DNA of 15,861 nt, taken from Candidatus Dojkabacteria bacterium (GTDB taxonomy: Bacteria; Patescibacteriota; Dojkabacteria; GCA-002793355). The notes under the pieces are model-generated. The model had not been told where the DNA came from, did no database searches, and worked only from the letters and a program-made list of their open reading frames with translations. This document shows, in pieces, positions 1 through 6,864 of this stretch; the first letter of the stretch is position 1; each line of letters begins with the position of its first letter. The DNA is taken from assembly GCA_027033525.1 (NCBI GenBank), contig JALVLD010000037.1, forward strand, positions 1-15,861. The letters are read 5' to 3'. The position numbers and the translations under genes are program-made.

Positions 1-548
1 CGTATATAATCACTAAACAACAAGAAGAAAAATTCATATTCAAAATGGCTCTTAAAATAGTTTTCATCTGGTTTATTGTTTCCATTGAGAGGTTGTATTT
101 TAACATTAATTTCTTTTAGTAAATTGTAATACTCGCCTTTGTAAGTATCAATAAAAATAAAGGAGATTATCTCTCTCAACTTCATCTCAATTTCAAAAAT
201 TTCTTTTGCATAATTTTTATGCTCTCTAAGCATCGGCTCGTCAAAATATTTAAAGACAATATCTATATTCTCGTCATCATTAAGAGAATTTCCAAATTCT
301 TTTATTATTTCTTTGATAGTATCATCAATCTCTAAACTAAACCCTGTAATAAATTTGTTTTCCCTTGTGCAGTACTTGTATTTTATTTCTATCCAGTTAA
401 AGATGGACCAATCTTCCAAATTATCAGGCTTTTCTTCTATTGAAGAATTTATGGTTGTAGATTCATCTAAGGTTTGTTTCAGCAGATCTAAGAGATATTC
501 TTTTAGGTCTCTGTCTATGCCATGAACTATTTGAAAATCAACCTTCAT
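1..548 (-). CDS. Unrecognised protein linked to the restriction-modification operon, partial (C-terminus beyond left edge)
   Basis: An open frame of 182 codons reads leftward from ATG at 548 to the window edge without a stop, so the C-terminus is missing. The start overlaps the last 11 bases of the hsdS-like gene (538-548), which implies co-transcription and probably translational coupling. The protein begins MKVDFQIVHGIDRDLKEYLL and is rich in Glu, Lys, Ile and Phe. It has no signal peptide or membrane segment and shows no helicase or methylase motif. Around residues 130-150 a predicted helix contains the stretch EIEMKLREIISFIF. This is reminiscent of the E-x-x-L-R helices of HEPN-type proteins found near restriction and abortive-infection genes, but the resemblance is weak. 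Its location suggests an accessory defence role; that is inference. It does not look like the N-terminus of an HsdR subunit. Confidence 0.75.
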   Translation of the reverse strand, partial: MKVDFQIVHGIDRDLKEYLLDLLKQTLDESTTINSSIEEKPDNLEDWSIFNWIEIKYKYCTRENKFITGFSLEIDDTIKEIIKEFGNSLNDDENIDIVFKYFDEPMLREHKNYAKEIFEIEMKLREIISFIFIDTYKGEYYNLLKEINVKIQPLNGNNKPDENYFKSHFEYEFFFLLFSDYI

Positions 549-1944
549 TGTTTTCACCGTTTAAAATAATATTTTCAACTTCCTGCTTTGCTTTTTCCAA
601 AATCTCTTTTGCTTCCTTCTGTAATTGCTCTGCTTTCTCCATTCTTCTTTTTACTTCTTCTGCGATTTTATTCTGAATTTCGAGAGGAGGGAGGGGGATT
701 TTAATAGTTTTTACATCATAAGATGACAGATGTTTATTTGTTGCTCCTGTAATCTCTCTTAAAATTTGATACTGTCCAATCTCAGAAAGTAAGAAAGCCT
801 GGATATAATAAGGATTAAACTCTTTATTCGTTTTGAATTTTACCATATCTCCGCCTAAATAAAATTCTTCATCTAAGTACCACAATCCAACTTTTCCTAT
901 TGTTGCCCCTGTTATTACAATTATCAACTCTCCTTTGTTTATTTTTTGGTTTGGTCTAAAAATATTTTTAGCAGTTATATATTCGGAAATATCAATTAGA
1001 CCATTTCTAAGAATATTTTTAATCTGTAAAACTTTTACTTTTCCGTTCTTTTCGTCTTCTTTTGGTAAAGTACCCTTTATTAAGTCTCCCTCAAAAGAAT
1101 CATTCAACTCCTTAACCTCATATTTTCCATTTTCAACCGCCTTAATAACTTCCTCAAACTTGGGTTGGTAATAATAAGGGTCAATCCTTCCGCCTTTAAC
1201 ATCGTCAGCATAAACAACAAAAGTCATCTGGTCTTTTACTTCTGGTATTTTTATACCAAGCTCATAAAGAACGTAATCGTTTATTGAATCAAGAAGTTGC
1301 TGGGCTTGTGTTTCTTTTCGTTTTTGAAGTTTATAGGCATTATCCATTAATTGAACAATGTGATTTTGGACTTCGAGAGGTGAGAGAATAATTTTTATAC
1401 CTTTGATTTCATCAAGATTTATATTTGCCCTCGCTACAGGTCTTTTAATTCTGTTTAATTGTTTTTGACCTAAGGCTGACAATAAAAAAGCTTTAACATA
1501 TTCTGGGTTTATACCTTGTTTTAATCTTACTAATGCTATTGCTTGATTTATGTTTGCTTCTTTGTCATAATCATAAATAGAGACTTGCCCAATTGTTGCT
1601 CCTACAATGGCTATTAAAACATCTCCTCTCTTGAGTCTTGAACCTTTTAAGAGTTTGTTATGTATTTTCGGTTTAATATATAGTACATCATCAAAATTAA
1701 TTGTTTTATCTTCGCTTATGTCCCCACTCCTAATAAATGGTATTCCTTTCTTTTTTGAAGTGTAAGCATCGCCCTTTGATTTTGGCGTTGCTCCACTTGT
1801 TACTTTTTCTGCAATTTCTCCGATAGTTTTTATTTCAAATGGTGTTTTTTCTAATTGCTGGTAAAACTGAATAAACGAGGGTTTATAAAAATGCGGGTCA
1901 ATCCTCCCCTCGATTTCATTTCTATAAACTATAAAGCACTCCAT
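538..1944 (-). CDS. hsdS: Type I-style DNA specificity subunit (HsdS-like), two target recognition domains
   Basis: This 468-residue protein has the HsdS layout. A first target-recognition domain spans about residues 30-195 (with GIPFIRSGDI and IVGATIGQVSIYD). A central helical spacer (about 195-232, LEVQNHIVQLMDNAYKLQKR) follows. The second recognition domain covers about 270-420 and contains ITGATIGKVGLW, and a C-terminal coiled coil rich in Glu and Lys ends the protein. The two halves are an internal duplication: each opens with a GRIDP-[HY]-[FY]-Y-[KQ]-P segment, near residues 13 and 250. HsdS subunits bind a bipartite DNA site, one half per domain, and position the methylase. The ATG at 1944 lies 2 nt after the hsdM-like stop codon, with a GGGGG run just inside the upstream gene as a likely ribosome site, so the two are translationally coupled. 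The stop is TGA. Confidence 0.93.
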   Translation of the reverse strand: MECFIVYRNEIEGRIDPHFYKPSFIQFYQQLEKTPFEIKTIGEIAEKVTSGATPKSKGDAYTSKKKGIPFIRSGDISEDKTINFDDVLYIKPKIHNKLLKGSRLKRGDVLIAIVGATIGQVSIYDYDKEANINQAIALVRLKQGINPEYVKAFLLSALGQKQLNRIKRPVARANINLDEIKGIKIILSPLEVQNHIVQLMDNAYKLQKRKETQAQQLLDSINDYVLYELGIKIPEVKDQMTFVVYADDVKGGRIDPYYYQPKFEEVIKAVENGKYEVKELNDSFEGDLIKGTLPKEDEKNGKVKVLQIKNILRNGLIDISEYITAKNIFRPNQKINKGELIIVITGATIGKVGLWYLDEEFYLGGDMVKFKTNKEFNPYYIQAFLLSEIGQYQILREITGATNKHLSSYDVKTIKIPLPPLEIQNKIAEEVKRRMEKAEQLQKEAKEILEKAKQEVENIILNGENNEG

Positions 1945-1946
1945 AG

Positions 1947-3755
1947 CTAAACCCCCTTATACTCTTTTGGGTTTTCTTGGAATTTCCTGTATTCTTCCAA
2001 GATTCTATCCAAATCATTCTGCGGGTCTTTTTTGCCCGTTGCGTCATAGCCTATATGCTCTGCAATTGCCATAAATATGGGGTAATTACCAAGTTCTTCA
2101 TCATCATCTTTTCTCCTTAGGAATACAAGAGATGCTTTAACACCCGCCCCATAATGACTAAAAGCAAATTGTGGCAATGAGATAACCGCCAAGATTTGGC
2201 ATCTTTCCATAATGTAATCCCTTACATATTGAAGTGATGAATTTGTTAAGATTCCATCAGGTAAAACTATGCCAATTTTACCAGTTCCTGGTTTAACAAA
2301 ATCTATTGCTCTCTCTATGAATAAAATTTCTGTTTTCTGACTTTTCCTTTCTTTGAGTTTTGCCCCTAAGTCATATTTATCTAAGTAATCTTTCTCCGTT
2401 GCTCTAACTACCGCTCCAAAAGGTGGATTTGTGAGGACAATATCAAAATGTTCTTTCTTGAAACCCTTATGAATTGCTTGTATTTTGTCGAAATCCTGTA
2501 AGGCGTCAGTACTAACGACATTCGTATGTCCATCGTCATGAATAATCATGTTCATCTTACATACTCTGGCAATCTGGTCGTTTATTTCAATACCATACAA
2601 ATTATGTTGTGCAAAACCGTGCCAGTGTTCCCAAGCCTCTCTTTCATCATAATGGGCTTCTGCATATTCTCTTACATGATCCATTGAGTTAAGTAAAAAA
2701 CCGCCACTACCAGCAGCGGGATCTAAGACTAAATCATCCTTTGTGGGATTAAGTATTTTCACCATAAATCTAATGATCTCACGAGGAGTGAAAAACTGTC
2801 CCATTTTTCCTTTAAAGAAATCAGTCATAAAGGTTTCAAAAGCAACTCCTTTGGTATCTAAATCTGTTTTAGTAAAGGTAATACCCTGTAGATGTTCCAC
2901 TACACTGTAAACGATTTTAGGCTCCAGTCTTATGTCTTCTTTGAACACCTCAGCGTCCTGTTGTTTTGCTTTTTGATATATCTCATTTATTCTTTTAAAA
3001 ACCTCTTCTGCAGTCTCATGAGTCCCTATCTGAAATTTGTAAGGTTTTCCTTTAGGGGTGTCTTTTTCATCCTTTAACTTACAGAATAATAATTTAGAGA
3101 CTTCATCAAAAGCAGTTGTAGGAGCAAGTTTTCCACCCTGCCATACAGTATCATGAGATTTCTGTAACGCTCTAATAAGCTCATCTTTGGAAACTGTTTT
3201 TATATCATTTACGGGATCTCCTTTAATAAATCTGTACTTCGGAGCCTTGCCATACCTCTTTGGTATGTCAGAAATAACATTCTTTTCTCTTTCACTTGGC
3301 TTAAATCCAGCGACATCAAAAGCTGTTCTTGTTGTGCCTGCAACAACTATGGCGTATTTTGCCCTTAAACTATTAGCATTACCAAAAACCTGCTCAATAG
3401 CCTGTTTAAACTCAGCATCGGAAATTCCATCCCTTTTGCATTCAACCACAAGATAGGGCTTTTTAAGCTCACTATCCTCATAAACTACAATATCCGCTCT
3501 ATCCTCAGGAGTTCTTCTTGGAACTGTTACTTCAAAATCAATTCTTTCTTTGGGATACTGATAATCAAGCACCAATTCTACAAAATAAGCAGCTCTTACT
3601 TTTTCCTCTGGATTTGTGAAGCTTGTAGAATAATCCCTCGAACAATGATAAATTATTCTGGTTTCATCTTCATTAAATGAGATAATTCCGTTTTCTTTTC
3701 CTCTTTGAATGTTTTTCTCAAATATTGAGTTTTTGTTAGTTTCCATCTTTCCCAT
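1947..3755 (-). CDS. hsdM: N6-adenine DNA methyltransferase (HsdM-like) with an N-terminal HSDR_N/PD-(D/E)XK nuclease-like domain
   Basis: Two regions are visible in 602 residues. Residues about 50-180 match the N-terminal nuclease-type domain of restriction subunits: D88 in RADIVV, E105 and K107 in VVECKR, then a Gln-containing helix (QAIEQVFGNANSLRAKYA). These are the residues expected of an intact PD-(D/E)XK site. From about 215 onward is a type I adenine methylase: the GQFFTPR segment (319-325), the AdoMet-binding DPAAGSGGF (345-353), and the catalytic NPPF (443-446) of the N6-adenine class. The family transfers methyl groups from AdoMet to adenine with an HsdS partner, which is the next gene. 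An R-M fusion plus S is the arrangement of BcgI-type enzymes, so the protein may also cut; without a visible hsdR this is inference. ATG 3755 is chosen, 5 nt after a leader ORF stop; ATG 3746 is a possible alternative. Confidence 0.93.
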   Translation of the reverse strand: MGKMETNKNSIFEKNIQRGKENGIISFNEDETRIIYHCSRDYSTSFTNPEEKVRAAYFVELVLDYQYPKERIDFEVTVPRRTPEDRADIVVYEDSELKKPYLVVECKRDGISDAEFKQAIEQVFGNANSLRAKYAIVVAGTTRTAFDVAGFKPSEREKNVISDIPKRYGKAPKYRFIKGDPVNDIKTVSKDELIRALQKSHDTVWQGGKLAPTTAFDEVSKLLFCKLKDEKDTPKGKPYKFQIGTHETAEEVFKRINEIYQKAKQQDAEVFKEDIRLEPKIVYSVVEHLQGITFTKTDLDTKGVAFETFMTDFFKGKMGQFFTPREIIRFMVKILNPTKDDLVLDPAAGSGGFLLNSMDHVREYAEAHYDEREAWEHWHGFAQHNLYGIEINDQIARVCKMNMIIHDDGHTNVVSTDALQDFDKIQAIHKGFKKEHFDIVLTNPPFGAVVRATEKDYLDKYDLGAKLKERKSQKTEILFIERAIDFVKPGTGKIGIVLPDGILTNSSLQYVRDYIMERCQILAVISLPQFAFSHYGAGVKASLVFLRRKDDDEELGNYPIFMAIAEHIGYDATGKKDPQNDLDRILEEYRKFQENPKEYKGV

Positions 3756-3760
3756 CTCTA

Positions 3761-3859
3761 TTAAAGTTTTCTTGCACGCTTGTTAGCAGTCCCAAACGAA
3801 GTGAGGACGGGGGACGAAACGTCGAAATGTTTCGTCTCGAGGTCGCCGAATAATCTCAT
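3761..3859 (-). CDS. Putative 32-codon leader ORF upstream of the hsdM-like gene
   Basis: Between the promoter at 3881-3909 and the hsdM-like start is a small ATG-to-TAA frame of 32 codons, beginning MRLFGDLETK and ending in the basic stretch NKRARKL. Its TAA at 3761-3763 lies 5 nt before ATG 3755, an arrangement that would allow coupled translation. A strong hairpin (3811-3838) lies inside it. The segment is much richer in G and C than its surroundings, so an alternative is that it is a dispersed palindromic element that happens to be open in this frame. No family is recognised. Confidence 0.3.
   Translation of the reverse strand: MRLFGDLETKHFDVSSPVLTSFGTANKRARKL
3811..3838. repeat. Perfect 8-bp inverted repeat (hairpin) in the hsdM leader
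   Basis: GACGAAAC at 3813-3820 and GTTTCGTC at 3829-3836 are perfectly complementary around an 8-nt loop. Two further pairs, one a G-T wobble, extend the stem outward. No T-tract follows on either strand, so it is not a classical intrinsic terminator. It sits in a GC-rich patch of about 70 bp (3789-3850) in an otherwise AT-rich gap. It may fold in the hsdM leader RNA or belong to a dispersed repeat. Confidence 0.6.
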
Positions 3860-3880
3860 TTTTATTCCATACTTATTGCA

Positions 3881-3909
3881 ATAATACTAAAATATTTAAA
3901 GCCAGTCAA
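3881..3909 (-). promoter_or_regulatory. Sigma70-type promoter for the hsdM-hsdS operon
   Basis: Read on the minus strand, TTGACT (3909-3904) and TATTAT (3886-3881) are separated by exactly 17 bp. Transcription would start near 3874, giving a leader of about 120 nt before the hsdM-like start. This contrasts with the leaderless genes elsewhere in the window. Confidence 0.6.
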
Positions 3910-3952
3910 ACATAAATTAGAGAGTCTCTTAGTGTTATACGTGTAGGCACCA

Positions 3953-4026
3953 TCGGGGTGGCGGGACTCGAACCCGCGACCTCACGCACCCGAAGCGTGC
4001 GCACTAGCCAACTGTGCTACACCCCG
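3953..4026 (-). tRNA. tRNA-Pro, anticodon CGG
   Basis: A complete 74-nt cloverleaf reads on the minus strand. The acceptor stem is CGGGGTG with CACCCCG, including the C1-G72 pair typical of bacterial tRNA-Pro. The D arm is GCAC/GTGC, the anticodon stem CACGC/GCGTG with loop TTCGGGT (anticodon CGG), and the T arm GCGGG/CCCGC with loop TTCGAGT. The discriminator base is A73. The 3' CCA is not encoded (TGG follows), so a CCA-adding enzyme is required. It decodes CCG proline codons. A TATAAT box lies 8 nt before the 5' end, so transcription would begin almost at the mature end. Confidence 0.96.
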
Positions 4027-4034
4027 GTTTATGT

Positions 4035-4040
4035 ATTATA
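4035..4040 (-). promoter_or_regulatory. -10 box of the tRNA-Pro gene
   Basis: TATAAT on the minus strand, 8 nt upstream of the tRNA 5' end. No convincing -35 hexamer is seen at 16-18 bp; TTGCGG lies upstream but at only 14 bp. Confidence 0.5.
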
Positions 4041-4115
4041 TATTTTACCACCTTCCGCAATTATGTAATATAATAACATACGAAATGTTAGCGAACGCCA
4101 CCTTAGCTTGGTCGG

Positions 4116-4144
4116 TTGGATCATTTTTTAAAATACTGTATAAT
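4116..4144 (+). promoter_or_regulatory. Promoter of tmk (leaderless)
   Basis: TTGGAT (4116-4121) and TATAAT (4139-4144) are separated by exactly 17 bp. The ATG at 4152 begins only 7 nt after the -10 box, so the expected transcription start coincides with the start codon. Confidence 0.75.
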
Positions 4145-4151
4145 TAGCACA

Positions 4152-4886
4152 ATGTTTATAGTAATAGAAGGAACCGATGGATCTGGCAAAGCAACCCAGA
4201 CCAAGCTTTTATTAGAGCATTTGCTGAAAAAAGGTTATAAAGTAAAATCTATAGACTTCCCGAGATATTATGACAATTTTTGGGGGCATTTTATTGGGCA
4301 AGGCCTTAATGGAGATTTTGGACCTTGGAACAAATTAAATCCTTATATAGTTTCTCCTTTTTATGCTCTAGATAGATTAGAGTCGGCACCACTTATAAAA
4401 AAGTGGTTAAAGGACGGATATATAGTTATTAGTGATAGGTATACTAGCGCAAGTCAGCTGTATCAGGCCTCTAAAATAGATGATCCCAAAGAGCGTAACA
4501 AATTTATACGTTGGCTAGAAAAACTAGAATTTGAGGTTTTAAAGATCCCTAAACCTGATTTGGTTATTTTTTTGGATGTGCCACCACGTTTAGCTGCTAA
4601 GCTATTAGAGAAAAAAGCAAATGATAAGAAAAAGCGTTATTCTAGCAAACGTAAAGATTTACATGAAAGCGATATAGAGTTAAACCGTAGAGCTTATGAG
4701 CAAGGTAGATGGCTTGCTCATAAATTTGCGTATTTTAAACGAGTTAAATGTTATAGAGGGGAGCAATTATTGACACCAGAAGAAATACATCAAAAAATAG
4801 TCAAACTAGTTTTAGATTTATTGCCACAACAAGCTCCTTTGGAGCTTAATTGGACATTACCTGGGATGGTAAAAGGTGATAAATAA
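4152..4886 (+). CDS. tmk: Thymidylate kinase (dTMP kinase)
   Basis: Thymidylate kinase phosphorylates dTMP to dTDP with ATP for DNA synthesis. The 244-residue protein opens with the P-loop IEGTDGSGKATQ (K13), has the dTMP-binding FPR segment (36-38), the DRY motif (D95-R96-Y97) and LDVPP near 141-145. A basic lid region (KKRYSSKRKDLHESD, about 160-173) follows. It is longer than the usual 205-215 residues, mainly at the lid and C-terminus. The start is placed at ATG 4152, because an upstream in-frame TTG at 4116 lies in the -35 box and would add 12 unrelated residues; homologues begin just before the P-loop. The P-loop reads GKAT where GK[ST]T is commoner. The next ORF starts 17 nt downstream on the same strand. 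Confidence 0.95.
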   Translation: MFIVIEGTDGSGKATQTKLLLEHLLKKGYKVKSIDFPRYYDNFWGHFIGQGLNGDFGPWNKLNPYIVSPFYALDRLESAPLIKKWLKDGYIVISDRYTSASQLYQASKIDDPKERNKFIRWLEKLEFEVLKIPKPDLVIFLDVPPRLAAKLLEKKANDKKKRYSSKRKDLHESDIELNRRAYEQGRWLAHKFAYFKRVKCYRGEQLLTPEEIHQKIVKLVLDLLPQQAPLELNWTLPGMVKGDK

Positions 4887-4903
4887 GATAAGAGAGACAT
4901 CAG

Positions 4904-5458
4904 ATGAAGGCGGTACCTATAGGAAGGAGGTCAGTTGATCTGGAATTACAGATGGTACGAAGTAGGGAGCAGCTTCCTAGGGGAATGGAGTCTTTGGCAA
5001 AAGAAGCTGCTATATATACTTTGCGGACTCTGTGGAGGAGAAAAGAGGAATTTAGAGAACTTTTGGCCGAGAAGGGGATAGGGGGGTTAGGTCAGCTCGA
5101 TGTGATTGTGATGGAGGTAGAACCTCGTTTGTGGAATGGGCTGCAAGGGAAGGGGGTGTTAGCTGTTAAGGCAGTAGTAGCGAAGAAGGGGATGGATGTT
5201 CTCCTAGGATCTTTAAGCCCTTGGACCTTTTTTAGGAGTAAGGAAGAAGAAGGGGTGGTTTGGCGTAGGGCATTCGAGGTGAGAAACCATGGCGGCTTAG
5301 AAGAGAGTGCTGTTGCTATTGTGTCTTGTACCGCAGGTAACTTAGAAACTCCTAATGCTTCAGACCATGCAGTTAGTAATTTGCAGGTGGGTACTGTTTC
5401 CTTCATTAATAAATCGGAGGAGGGTATAGTTGTCCCCATTCCAGGTAAGCGCATTTAA
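4904..5458 (+). CDS. Hypothetical protein of unusual, G-rich composition
   Basis: This 184-codon frame begins 17 nt after tmk and is probably co-transcribed with it. I do not recognise a family. The N-terminal half is charged and helix-prone, with many Arg, Glu and Leu residues (about 20-60); the middle resembles an alternating strand pattern (LDVIVMEVEP, VLAVKAVVAK). There is no signal peptide and no membrane segment. One sampled 60-base row is near 48% GC with many GGG and AGG triplets, against about 38% in a tmk row. That suggests different codon habits, recent acquisition, or a function at the DNA or RNA level. A weak purine stretch (AGAGAG) is the only candidate ribosome site. A 120-codon antisense frame (5092-5454) is rich in Ser, Thr and Pro and looks like a shadow. 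Confidence that it encodes protein is moderate. Confidence 0.6.
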   Translation: MKAVPIGRRSVDLELQMVRSREQLPRGMESLAKEAAIYTLRTLWRRKEEFRELLAEKGIGGLGQLDVIVMEVEPRLWNGLQGKGVLAVKAVVAKKGMDVLLGSLSPWTFFRSKEEEGVVWRRAFEVRNHGGLEESAVAIVSCTAGNLETPNASDHAVSNLQVGTVSFINKSEEGIVVPIPGKRI

Positions 5459-5474
5459 TACAGTTGTCCTTTGC

Positions 5475-5503
5475 TTGACAGCTTTAGAATTTAGTGTTTA
5501 AAT
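5475..5503 (+). promoter_or_regulatory. Promoter of the small membrane protein gene
   Basis: A perfect TTGACA (5475-5480) is followed after exactly 17 bp by TTAAAT (5498-5503), a 4/6 match to TATAAT. ATG 5509 lies 5 nt further on, matching the leaderless geometry of other genes here. Confidence 0.6.
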
Positions 5504-5508
5504 GTTAT

Positions 5509-5835
5509 ATGGACGTTTACAGAGAAGAAAGACAAATAGTACTTGCATTGGTTGTGTTTTCAGCGTTTATTTTAGGAATAATTTCTACAGTAATTTTGCC
5601 AAGGCAAATAATTGATACTGTTATTGCACTAAATCAATATAAATATGAAAAGGCCTCAGAGTCTTCTTCTGTGTATGCTGTTTGGCAATTAAAAGATAAA
5701 AAGCGGGAAGTTAGACATACACATACAGCTGTACTCGGCGTAAAGACACATACTCAAGGTCGTCGAGGGGATAATCAAACTAAGCCGATTAATTTAGATC
5801 CCTGGACACAGGAGTGTGAATGTTTAAAACAATAG
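5509..5835 (+). CDS. Small single-pass membrane protein of unknown function
   Basis: This 108-residue protein has a short charged N-terminus (MDVYREERQ) and one hydrophobic segment (about residues 10-29, IVLALVVFSAFILGIISTVI). A hydrophilic remainder follows, with a Lys/Arg/His-rich patch (KDKKREVRHTHT) and a C-terminal pair of Cys (CECLKQ). I recognise no family. The N-terminal segment could be a membrane anchor or uncleaved signal with the tail outside. The start is ATG 5509 rather than GTG 5494, because the GTG sits inside the promoter spacer and ATG 5509 has the 5-nt spacing from the -10 box seen at other genes. The gene converges with dus, with only 2 nt between the two stop codons. Confidence 0.65.
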   Translation: MDVYREERQIVLALVVFSAFILGIISTVILPRQIIDTVIALNQYKYEKASESSSVYAVWQLKDKKREVRHTHTAVLGVKTHTQGRRGDNQTKPINLDPWTQECECLKQ

Positions 5836-5837
5836 GC

Positions 5838-6863
5838 TTATAAAAGTTGAATAAATTCCTTATAATTTCTTGCAAGAAGCAATTGCTGTTTTAGGTTTTT
5901 TGAATAAGGTATATTACTTAAATAACCAGGCACAAATTTTTTAAACGGTGCAATATAGTTTTTTAGTTCAGGGAAGTATATTAGTGCTAGATGTAGGTGT
6001 TCTTTTAGGAGGCTTAGAGCTTCTTGTAAGTTTTTACTGGTTGTAGGTGTGGGATTGCCTATTAACCCGCGGCCAATTAATACTCCAGTTGGAGTTATTT
6101 TTAGTTTGTTTTGGATATCATTTTTTGTTTTTATATCTCCATTGCCAATAATGGGTGTAGTTTCAAAATATTTTTTAATATAAAGGAGCTTATTCCATTT
6201 AGCAGTTTCACTATATCCTTGCACCACTGTGCGAGTATGGATTGTAACAAAGCTGACATTTAGTTTGTCTAAAAATTTCCACCACTGTGGATTTGCTAAT
6301 CTTTTGCGGCCTAATCGCGTTTTTATAGATATAGTAAAGTTATTTTTATTGCAATTATTAATAGAAGCCGTGTCCCAAATAGGCAGAAGTTTTGTTTTTG
6401 GAATAATATACTGTTTGTTAAATGGTTGTAATTGTTTAATTATAATATTACAATTTTCCACACCTTTATAAATTGCATTTATAATACTTTTTAGCATTTT
6501 CTTTTTGCAAATTAAAAAACTTCCAGCTTTAGAGGAAATAATATTTTTATAAGGGCAGCCAGTATTAAGATCTATGCCTGAAAATCCTAAAAACTTTATT
6601 AGTGCACTAGCTTTCGTAAAGTATTCTAATTGTTTACTGTTGCCAAAAACTTGAGCTATAACTTTTCTATTGTTTTTATATTCTTTGCTAGAAGTATAAA
6701 GCAACTTTAAACTAACCTCTGGAGCTTTAAAAATCCCTTCTACATTTGCAAATTCAGTAAAGCCTGTGTTTAGTAGCTTATTGTATTTGAAAGTGATAAG
6801 TCGCATTGCAATATTAGTATAACCATCCATAGGGGATATCCCAATAATAGGCTGAACGGGCAT
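5838..6863 (-). CDS. dus: tRNA-dihydrouridine synthase family protein
   Basis: Dus enzymes reduce uridine to dihydrouridine in the tRNA D-loop using FMN and NADPH. In this 341-residue protein the family signatures occur in order: SPMDGYTN near the N-terminus, QVFG (71-74), and DLNTGCP with the catalytic Cys103. They continue with SIKTRLG (K181), HTRTVVQGYSETAKW (H209, R211), IIGNGDI (238-244), and LIGRGLIGNP (262-271) in the FMN-phosphate site. Between the Cys motif and SIKTRLG lies an extra stretch, about residues 135-175 and rich in Asn, Lys and Ile, that the usual fold does not need. The start codon follows the amidase stop by 1 nt (6864), so the two are probably one transcription unit. 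A TATAAT inside the amidase C-terminus (6884-6889) could be a secondary promoter. Subfamily (A, B or C) cannot be told. Confidence 0.9.
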   Translation of the reverse strand: MPVQPIIGISPMDGYTNIAMRLITFKYNKLLNTGFTEFANVEGIFKAPEVSLKLLYTSSKEYKNNRKVIAQVFGNSKQLEYFTKASALIKFLGFSGIDLNTGCPYKNIISSKAGSFLICKKKMLKSIINAIYKGVENCNIIIKQLQPFNKQYIIPKTKLLPIWDTASINNCNKNNFTISIKTRLGRKRLANPQWWKFLDKLNVSFVTIHTRTVVQGYSETAKWNKLLYIKKYFETTPIIGNGDIKTKNDIQNKLKITPTGVLIGRGLIGNPTPTTSKNLQEALSLLKEHLHLALIYFPELKNYIAPFKKFVPGYLSNIPYSKNLKQQLLLARNYKEFIQLL

Positions 6864-6864
6864 A

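Noticed and set aside
3187..3456. Plus-strand frames inside the hsdM-like and hsdS-like genes
   Set aside because: They lie entirely opposite genes with clear family motifs and have no promoter or ribosome site.
4110..4125. GGTTGGATCA, identical to part of the 3' end of 16S rRNA
   Set aside because: Only 10 bases match, no further 16S sequence is present, and the stretch supplies the -35 box of the tmk promoter; coincidence is likely.
4116..4151. Upstream TTG start that would extend thymidylate kinase by 12 residues
   Set aside because: It overlaps the promoter, and homologues begin immediately before the P-loop; ATG 4152 fits the leaderless spacing.
5092..5454. 120-codon antisense frame inside the G-rich ORF
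   Set aside because: Ser/Thr/Pro-rich composition without protein-like features; looks like the shadow of the plus-strand frame.
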